This document shows, piece by piece, positions 1 through 5,201 of a stretch of 18,333 nt of DNA. Positions within the stretch are counted from its first letter, which is position 1, and each line of letters opens with the position of its first letter. Below the pieces are notes generated by a model, which had not been told where the DNA came from, made no database searches, and saw only the letters and a program-made list of their open reading frames with translations. The DNA comes from RGIG4576 sp964606575 (GTDB lineage Bacteria; Bacteroidota; Bacteroidia; Bacteroidales; Muribaculaceae): contig CAZSHA010000048.1 in the NCBI GenBank assembly GCA_964606575.1, forward strand, positions 1 through 18,333, in the 5' to 3' direction. A program made the position numbers and the translations under genes.

Positions 1-26
1 AATTAATAATTAAATTCAGAACTACT

Positions 27-704
27 ATGTGGTTAACCAAATCATCTGTAGGTAGAAAAGTCGTTATGTCATTAACAGGACTTTTCCTAATCCTATTTGT
101 AACATTCCACGCGTTAATGAATGCGGTAGCTCTCATTTCGATGGATGCTTATGAGGCTGTGTGCGAGTTCCTTGGCGCGAACTGGTATGCTTTAGTTGGA
201 ACAGCAGTTATCGCTGCTGGAGTAGTGCTTCACATTGTTTACGCATTCTGGTTGACAATCCAGAACCGTAAGGCTCGTGGCAACGACCGTTACGATGTAA
301 ACAAGCGTCCTGCTGGAGTAGAATGGGCATCTCAAAACATGCTTGTTCTGGGAATCTTCGTTGTGTGTTTCATGATTGTGCATTTGGCTCAATTCTGGGC
401 TAAGATGCAGCTTCCTGAAATCCAAGAGCAATTGGGCTATCATGCTGATGTGTTGAGCGGTGAAGAAGCTCTTATGTCTGCTTTCAGCCAAGTGTGGACA
501 TTGCCAGTTTATCTAGTTGGCTTTGTTGCTTTGTGGTTCCACTTGACTCACGGTATCTGGAGCGCATTCCAATCAGTAGGTACTAACAACAACGTGTGGT
601 TGCCTCGCTTCAAGACTATCGGCTGGTGGTGGGCTACTATCGTTTGCGGTCTTTTCGCAATCGAAGCTATCGTATTAACTATCATGGCTAATGGCTGTTG
701 CTAA
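27..704 (+). CDS. frdC: Fumarate reductase/succinate dehydrogenase cytochrome b subunit
   Basis: Membrane anchor of the quinol:fumarate reductase/succinate dehydrogenase complex. It carries heme b and passes electrons between menaquinone and the FrdAB head in the cytoplasm. The 225-residue product is very hydrophobic, with about five membrane segments (roughly residues 12-36, 53-78, 103-125, 155-177, 198-220). Histidines within or at the edge of these helices (H28, H69, H119 and H172 or H175) are spaced as expected for the ligands of a diheme type B anchor. It is first in a tight operon: frdA starts 29 bp after its stop and frdB follows. Only 26 bp precede the ATG in this window, so its promoter is not visible. 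In Bacteroidales this complex normally works as a fumarate reductase in anaerobic succinate/propionate formation. The direction of catalysis is inferred from that biology, not from the sequence, and sdhC would be an equally valid symbol. Confidence 0.95.
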   Translation: MWLTKSSVGRKVVMSLTGLFLILFVTFHALMNAVALISMDAYEAVCEFLGANWYALVGTAVIAAGVVLHIVYAFWLTIQNRKARGNDRYDVNKRPAGVEWASQNMLVLGIFVVCFMIVHLAQFWAKMQLPEIQEQLGYHADVLSGEEALMSAFSQVWTLPVYLVGFVALWFHLTHGIWSAFQSVGTNNNVWLPRFKTIGWWWATIVCGLFAIEAIVLTIMANGCC

Positions 705-733
705 TTGTCTAACTCTAAAATTCTAAACTAATT

Positions 734-2707
734 ATGGAAGAAACAAAAAAAGCTGCTCAGCCTGTAATTGATTCAAAGATTCCTGAAGGTCCAGTTGCTG
801 AGAAGTGGACTAACTATAAGGCTCATCAAAAACTTGTAAACCCAGCCAACAAGCGTCGTCTTGACATCATCGTTGTTGGTACAGGTCTGGCTGGTGCGTC
901 TGCCGCATCTACTCTAGCTGAAATGGGTTTCAACGTGTTGAACTTCTGTATACAAGACTCACCTCGTCGCGCTCACTCTATTGCTGCTCAAGGCGGTATC
1001 AACGCTGCTAAGAACTATAAGAACGACGGTGACTCTGTTTATCGCTTGTTCTATGACACAGTGAAGGGCGGTGACTACCGTGCTCGTGAAGCTAACGTTT
1101 ATCGTCTAGCCGAAGTGTCAAACGATATTATCGACCAATGCGTTGCACAAGGTGTTCCTTTCGCTCGCGAATATGGAGGTCTTCTTGATAACCGCTCTTT
1201 CGGTGGCGCTCAAGTGAGCCGTACTTTCTACGCTAAGGGTCAAACCGGTCAACAACTTCTTCTAGGCGCATATTCTTCTCTTAACCGCCAAATCCAACTG
1301 GGCAAGGTGAAGAGCTATAACCGCTACGAAATGCACGATGTGGTTATTGTCGACGGTCGCGCTCGTGGTATCATTGCTAAGAATCTTGTAACTGGTAAAT
1401 TTGAGCGTTTTGCTGCTCATGCGGTTGTTATCGCTACTGGCGGTTATGGTAACGCTTATTTCTTGTCAACTAATGCTATGGCTTGTAACTGTAGCGCCGC
1501 TGTGGCTTGCTACCGTAAGGGCGCTTACTTCGCTAATCCTGCATACGTGCAGATTCACCCAACCTGTATCCCAGTTAAGGGTGGCGGTAACCAGTCTAAG
1601 TTGACGCTTATGAGTGAGTCGCTTCGTAACGACGGACGTATTTGGGTTCCAAAGTCGCTGGAAACTGCTCAAAAGCTTCAAAAGGGCGAAATCAAGGGTT
1701 CACAAGTTCCAGAATCTGACCGTGACTACTATCTAGAGCGCCGTTATCCTGCATTCGGTAACTTGGTTCCTCGTGACGTTGCGTCTCGTGCCGCTAAGGA
1801 ACGTTGCGACAAGGGATTCGGTGTAAACGACTCCGGTCAAGCTGTATTCCTAGACTTCAGCGATGCTATCAACCGTCTGGGTAAGGACGTTGTAGCTCAA
1901 CGCTATGGCAACTTGTTCGACATGTACGAAGAAATAACCGACGTATCTCCATACGAAGAACCAATGATGATATTCCCTGCTATCCACTACACAATGGGTG
2001 GTATCTGGGTTGACTATGAATTGCAGACTTCAATCAAGGGATTGTTCGCAATCGGTGAATGTAACTTCTCCGATCACGGTGCTAACCGCCTAGGAGCTTC
2101 TGCTCTTATGCAAGGTCTTGCCGATGGTTATTTCGTACTTCCTTACACTATCCAAAACTACTTGAGCGACCAAATTACTGTTCCTCGCTTCTCTACCGAA
2201 GCTCCTGAGTTTGTTGAGGCAGAAAAGAAGTGTGTTGAGGCTCATAAGGCTCTATTGAACATCAAGGGTAAGCGTTCTGTTGACTCAATCCACAAGGAAC
2301 TTGGTCAAGTGATGTGGAACAATGTGGGTATGGCTCGTACTAAGGCATCTCTAGAAGAAGCATTGGTTAAGTTGAAAGCTCTTCGCAAGGAATTTGAAAC
2401 TAACTTGTTCGTTCCAGGTTCAATGGAAGGTATGAATGTTGAGCTTGACAAGGCATTCCGTTTGAGAGATTTCATCACTATGGGTGAGCTTGTGGCTTAC
2501 GATGCTCTTAACCGTAACGAAAGTTGTGGTGGTCACTTCCGTGAAGAATATCAAACAGAAGAAGGTGAAGCTAAACGTGACGATGCTAACTACTTCTATG
2601 TTGCTTGTTGGAACTATCAAGGAGATGACAACAAAGCTCCTGAACTAATCAAGGAACCTCTTGAATATGAAGCAATCAAGGTTCAAACTCGTAACTATAA
2701 GTCGTAA
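734..2707 (+). CDS. frdA: Fumarate reductase/succinate dehydrogenase flavoprotein subunit
   Basis: Catalytic subunit that interconverts fumarate and succinate on FAD. The 657-residue protein has a dinucleotide-binding motif (VGTGLAGASAA, about residues 48-58) and the covalent-FAD site RRAHSIAAQGG, with H81 as the expected 8-alpha-linked histidine. Dicarboxylate-site motifs are present: IHPT (H275), PRDVASRA (R347 as the likely proton-shuttling Arg), HYTMGG (H418) and GECNFSDHGANRLGASAL (about 441-458). The capping and C-terminal helical domains follow. About 40 residues precede the FAD fold, which is common in Bacteroidota homologues. The ATG at 734 is the first in the frame and lies 29 bp after frdC. 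Length and motifs match the type B (Bacteroides/Wolinella-like) family, and no key residue is missing. The peripheral complex sits on the cytoplasmic side of the inner membrane. Confidence 0.97.
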   Translation: MEETKKAAQPVIDSKIPEGPVAEKWTNYKAHQKLVNPANKRRLDIIVVGTGLAGASAASTLAEMGFNVLNFCIQDSPRRAHSIAAQGGINAAKNYKNDGDSVYRLFYDTVKGGDYRAREANVYRLAEVSNDIIDQCVAQGVPFAREYGGLLDNRSFGGAQVSRTFYAKGQTGQQLLLGAYSSLNRQIQLGKVKSYNRYEMHDVVIVDGRARGIIAKNLVTGKFERFAAHAVVIATGGYGNAYFLSTNAMACNCSAAVACYRKGAYFANPAYVQIHPTCIPVKGGGNQSKLTLMSESLRNDGRIWVPKSLETAQKLQKGEIKGSQVPESDRDYYLERRYPAFGNLVPRDVASRAAKERCDKGFGVNDSGQAVFLDFSDAINRLGKDVVAQRYGNLFDMYEEITDVSPYEEPMMIFPAIHYTMGGIWVDYELQTSIKGLFAIGECNFSDHGANRLGASALMQGLADGYFVLPYTIQNYLSDQITVPRFSTEAPEFVEAEKKCVEAHKALLNIKGKRSVDSIHKELGQVMWNNVGMARTKASLEEALVKLKALRKEFETNLFVPGSMEGMNVELDKAFRLRDFITMGELVAYDALNRNESCGGHFREEYQTEEGEAKRDDANYFYVACWNYQGDDNKAPELIKEPLEYEAIKVQTRNYKS

Positions 2708-2731
2708 ATTTAAGGAAAGAAAGGATTAAAA

Positions 2732-3475
2732 ATGGCAATATATAAATTAAAAGTTTGGCGTCAACCAAATCCTAAAGCTACAGGAAAGTTTGTTGAATAC
2801 TCTGTTGAGTCAACACCAGATACCTCTTTCCTAGAAACATTAGACATTCTTAACGAGTCGTTGGTAGAAAAGGGTGAAGAACCTATCGCATTCGACCACG
2901 ACTGCCGCGAGGGTATCTGCGGTATGTGTTCTCTTTATGTAAACGGTCATCCACATGGTCCTGCTACAGGTGCTACTACATGTCAGCTATACATGCGTCG
3001 TTTCACTCCAGGCGAACTAATCACCGTAGAGCCTTGGCGTTCGGCAGCGTTCCCTGTAATCAAAGACTTGATTGTAGACCGTAATGCATTCGATAAGATA
3101 CAACAAGCCGGCGGTTATGTATCGTTCAACTGCGGCGGTGCTCAAGATGCTAATGCTCTTCCTATTTCAAAGGTGGCTGCTGACGAGGCTATGGACTCGG
3201 CATCTTGTATCGGTTGTGGCGCTTGCGTAGCGGCTTGTAAGAATGGTTCGGCTATGTTGTTCGTTTCGGCAAAGGTTAGCCAATTCGCATTGCTTCCTCA
3301 AGGACAAGTAGAGGCAAAACGCCGTGTAAAGGCTATGGTTGCTAAGATGGATGAGCTAGGTTTCGGTAACTGTACTAATACTGGTGCATGTGCTGCCGAA
3401 TGTCCTAAGAACATTAAGCTAAGCAATATCGCTCGCCTAAACCGTGAGTACCTTTGTGCTAAAGTAAGCGACTAA
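2732..3475 (+). CDS. frdB: Fumarate reductase/succinate dehydrogenase iron-sulfur subunit
   Basis: Electron-transfer subunit linking FrdA flavin to FrdC heme. All cluster ligands are visible in the 247-residue protein. The N-terminal plant-ferredoxin-type domain has C58, C63, C66 and C84 for [2Fe-2S]. The C-terminal domain has C159, C162, C165 and C224 for [4Fe-4S], and C169, C214 and C220 for [3Fe-4S]; cluster assignment is by comparison with the known family pattern. It begins 24 bp after frdA and is the last gene of the operon. A strong hairpin terminator starts about 60 bp after its stop. No truncation or unusual residue is seen. Confidence 0.97.
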   Translation: MAIYKLKVWRQPNPKATGKFVEYSVESTPDTSFLETLDILNESLVEKGEEPIAFDHDCREGICGMCSLYVNGHPHGPATGATTCQLYMRRFTPGELITVEPWRSAAFPVIKDLIVDRNAFDKIQQAGGYVSFNCGGAQDANALPISKVAADEAMDSASCIGCGACVAACKNGSAMLFVSAKVSQFALLPQGQVEAKRRVKAMVAKMDELGFGNCTNTGACAAECPKNIKLSNIARLNREYLCAKVSD

Positions 3476-3488
3476 TATGATACACATG

Positions 3489-3520
3489 GCATGAGTGTAG
3501 AGCATAAAAGCTTCTCATGC
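3489..3520 (+). other. Inverted repeat in the frdB 3' untranslated region
   Basis: GCATGAG (3489-3495) and CTCATGC (3514-3520) form a perfect 7-bp stem, with further partial pairing inside (AGAGC against GCTTCT). It lies between the frdB stop and the main terminator and has no T-tract, so it is more likely an mRNA 3'-end stabilising hairpin than a second terminator. The role is inferred. Confidence 0.45.
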
Positions 3521-3534
3521 TAGTATTGATTGAT

Positions 3535-3571
3535 AAAATGCGGCAGTAGGTTTATACTGCTGCATTTTTTT
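3535..3571 (+). terminator. Rho-independent terminator of the frdCAB operon
   Basis: A 14-bp stem with one G-U pair (3535-3548 with 3555-3568) closes a 6-nt loop and runs directly into a T-tract. It lies 60 bp after the frdB stop, which is the right place to end the operon. Its T-tract overlaps the -33 box of the next gene's promoter. Confidence 0.88.
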
Positions 3572-3600
3572 GTTTTAAATTAGCGAAAATTGTAAATTTG
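3569..3600 (+). promoter_or_regulatory. Bacteroidota-type promoter of the small membrane protein gene
   Basis: TTTG at 3569-3572 and TAAATTTG at 3593-3600 match the Bacteroidota -33/-7 consensus (TTTG ... TAnnTTTG), separated by 20 bp. The same 20-bp spacing occurs at two other promoters in this window. The expected transcription start is near 3606. This rules out a GTG codon at 3600 as the start of the downstream gene and favours the ATG at 3624. Confidence 0.75.
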
Positions 3601-3623
3601 TGGGGAAGAATATTTTGGATTGT

Positions 3624-3887
3624 ATGGAAAAGAGGCTTGAATACGTTTCTTCATTTAATTGTGCCAGCTTTGTTGTTCAGGGGCTTGCATTTGCGTTCGG
3701 TTTGTCGCCTGTGTGGGGCTGGGTTGCTGGAGGCTTAGCTCTTGTTGCGTTCGTCTTAGGTTTGATAAACCTTTACCAAACGATAAAGCGAAGTGATAAA
3801 AAAGTGAAGCGTATAATCAAAGTTGTAATAGGTTTGATTTTCTCAATTGCCCTATCCTACATTTGCTATGCAAGATTCGGCTTCTAG
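3624..3887 (+). CDS. Small hydrophobic membrane protein, function unknown
   Basis: I do not recognise this 87-residue protein. It has two close hydrophobic stretches (about residues 12-27 and 31-51) and a third near the C-terminus (about 64-83). A short basic loop (KRSDKKVKR, about 55-63) lies between them, so it is probably a three-helix inner-membrane protein with the basic loop inside the cell. The frame is open from a GTG at 3600, but that codon sits inside the -7 box of a well-formed promoter, so I chose the ATG at 3624, which leaves a short leader. The gene has its own promoter after the frd terminator and is not part of the frd operon. Its TAG stop overlaps the stop of the convergent small gene on the other strand. 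Confidence 0.6.
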   Translation: MEKRLEYVSSFNCASFVVQGLAFAFGLSPVWGWVAGGLALVAFVLGLINLYQTIKRSDKKVKRIIKVVIGLIFSIALSYICYARFGF

Positions 3888-3892
3888 CCGAA
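3876..3892. terminator. Hairpin at overlapping convergent stop codons
   Basis: TTCGGCT (3876-3882) and AGCCGAA (3886-3892) form a perfect 7-bp stem with a 3-nt loop. The stop codons of the plus-strand gene (3885-3887) and the minus-strand gene (3884-3886) share the CTAG in its centre. It could act as a two-way terminator, although neither side has a long T-tract, so it may be weak or mainly stabilise the mRNA ends. Confidence 0.5.
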
Positions 3893-4078
3893 GAATTTAG
3901 TGGATGCTCGGTAATCCCAATTATAGGATAAATGTATTATGGCTTTTACTGCCGAATAGGCTCTTTTAGACGCAGCCTTTTCTTCTTTTGTTTCTGGAGT
4001 TGGATTAGCCATTGGTTCAGCAAATCTTATAGCATCTTTCCCTGAAACAATTGGAGTTTCTTTAATAGGTCTTGCCAT
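3884..4078 (-). CDS. Small antitoxin-like protein, orphan or decayed
   Basis: The 64-residue product starts MARPIKETPIVSGKDAIRF. From memory, this resembles a family of short Bacteroidota proteins beginning M(A/G)(K/R)PIKETP(I/V)..G.DA.RF, which often sit next to a toxin-like partner gene; I could not check this by search. The middle is charged and Pro-rich (about 24-38), then a helix-prone Ala/Lys segment follows. The last 15 or so residues do not look like the family as I recall it and may be a frameshifted end. No partner follows: the downstream position is taken by the convergent membrane-protein gene, whose stop codon it overlaps. No clear promoter is seen upstream. It is either a solitary regulator or a remnant. 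Confidence 0.5.
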   Translation of the reverse strand: MARPIKETPIVSGKDAIRFAEPMANPTPETKEEKAASKRAYSAVKAIIHLSYNWDYRASTKFFG

Positions 4079-4241
4079 AATGGTTGAAACTTTATTTCAT
4101 TGCAAATGAAGAACAAATAATTGATATAAAAGTGTCATTTTAAGCCGATTTTATATATTGTATAGGTCTTTTGAGCGTATGTTTTATTAGCGATGTGATA
4201 AATGTGCTATAAGTCGCTGGTATACAAGTAGAAAGATTTTT

Positions 4242-4289
4242 TCCAAACAAATAATTTGCTGTTTTTGGACAAAATCCAAACAAATAATT
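4242..4289. repeat. 15-bp direct repeat pair
   Basis: TCCAAACAAATAATT occurs at 4242-4256 and again at 4275-4289, exactly 33 bp apart, and the second copy abuts the stop codon of the ZIP transporter gene. Its last ten bases are echoed at 4113-4122 (ACAAATAATT). On the minus strand each copy contains two TTTG motifs, so they may be upstream promoter boxes for the small gene ending at 3884. TTTGGA/TCCAAA (4264-4269 and 4275-4280) also makes a short hairpin. The function is not established. Confidence 0.6.
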
Positions 4290-5069
4290 CTAGCCGAGGA
4301 CTACATCTAGCACCATCATGAGCGTGAAACCTAGGGCGAAACCTATTGTGCTTATGTTGGAGTGTTTGCCTTGCGAAGCCTCGGGGATAAGTTCTTCTAT
4401 CACCACGTAAATCATTGCTCCAGCCGCAAAGGCAAGCAGATAAGGCAAAATTGAAGTCATAAGCGAAGCTAGGAGTATCACAAGAATAGCTCCGATGGGT
4501 TCGATTACTCCCGTCAACGCTCCTATGCCGAACGAACGCCATTTGCTTCGGTTCTCGCTGTACATTGGCATTGATATGATAGCGCCTTCCGGTATGTTCT
4601 GAATGGCTATACCCACCGACAGAGCCAATGCCGCCGATACTGACACTTCAGCTCCGGCAGCTATACTTCCTGCAAGCACCACTCCCACAGCCATGCCTTC
4701 GGGCAGGTTGTGCAGCGCTACGGCAAAGGTGAGCATTGTAGTGCGTGACAGCTTGCTGCTCACGCCTTCGGGCGACTTGCTGTTGAGGTGTAAGTGCGGC
4801 ACAAGCATATCCAGCACCAATAGGAATCCCATACCAGCCATAAATCCTATAGCGGCTGGAAGCACCGATATGATTCCCTCTTTCTCGGTCATATTCATGC
4901 TGGGAATCAGTAGTGACCATACTGAAGCCGCCACCATCACCCCCGATGCGAATCCTAGCAGCGATTTCTGCACATATTCGGGCATCTTGTCTTTGATGAG
5001 AAACACGCATGCTGCACCTAGTGTTGTGCCTAGCAGCGGTAGTAATAGTCCTATAGCTATAGCATCCAT
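4290..5069 (-). CDS. ZIP-family divalent metal transporter, GufA-like
   Basis: Inner-membrane transporter predicted to import divalent metals such as zinc, iron or manganese into the cytoplasm. The 259-residue protein has about eight hydrophobic segments. The two ZIP metal-site motifs are clear: HNLPEG in the fourth helix (about residues 120-125) and QNIPEG in the fifth (about 157-162). The Gln in place of the usual second His is typical of the GufA branch rather than ZupT proper. A short His-containing stretch (PHLHL, about 91-95) fits the variable metal-binding loop. The frame is open back to a TTG at 5093, but that lies in a -7 promoter box, so the ATG at 5069 is preferred. It appears to be transcribed alone. 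Metal specificity cannot be read from the sequence. Confidence 0.9.
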   Translation of the reverse strand: MDAIAIGLLLPLLGTTLGAACVFLIKDKMPEYVQKSLLGFASGVMVAASVWSLLIPSMNMTEKEGIISVLPAAIGFMAGMGFLLVLDMLVPHLHLNSKSPEGVSSKLSRTTMLTFAVALHNLPEGMAVGVVLAGSIAAGAEVSVSAALALSVGIAIQNIPEGAIISMPMYSENRSKWRSFGIGALTGVIEPIGAILVILLASLMTSILPYLLAFAAGAMIYVVIEELIPEASQGKHSNISTIGFALGFTLMMVLDVVLG

Positions 5070-5090
5070 AAATAAGTTCTTTTGGTAGGG

Positions 5091-5098
5091 CAAAAATA
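5091..5098 (-). promoter_or_regulatory. -7 promoter element of the ZIP transporter gene
   Basis: The minus strand reads TATTTTTG, a full match to TAnnTTTG, about 21 bp before the ATG at 5069. Twenty bp further upstream (5119-5122) lies TTTT, a partial -33 match that is part of the T-tract of the terminator of the neighbouring gene. It supports the ATG start over the upstream TTG. Confidence 0.6.
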
Positions 5099-5115
5099 GG
5101 AAATTAAAGTGCTAT

Positions 5116-5147
5116 AAAAAAATAAAGCGGCATGTTTTTGCCGCTTT
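5116..5147 (-). terminator. Rho-independent terminator of the T9SS repeat protein gene
   Basis: AAAGCGGCA (5124-5132) and TGCCGCTTT (5139-5147) form a perfect 9-bp stem with a 6-nt loop. Read on the minus strand it is followed by A and seven T residues (5122-5116). It lies 55 bp past the stop of the gene at 5202-7724 and ends that transcript before the ZIP transporter gene. Confidence 0.88.
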
Positions 5148-5201
5148 ACTTCTTAAAGTGTGATATAGGAGTTGTATCTTCTCCTTATATTTACCTTATT
5201 A

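Noticed and set aside
3600..3623. GTG start for the small membrane protein
   Set aside because: The codon overlaps the -7 box of a perfect promoter, so it would not be transcribed.
4207..4542. 111-codon open frame on the minus strand
   Set aside because: It overlaps the ZIP transporter gene in another frame, has Arg/His/Ser-rich composition and no family resemblance; a shadow frame.
4603..5088. 161-codon open frame on the plus strand
   Set aside because: Antisense to the ZIP transporter gene; low-complexity Ser/Pro/Ala sequence that follows from the real gene's codons.
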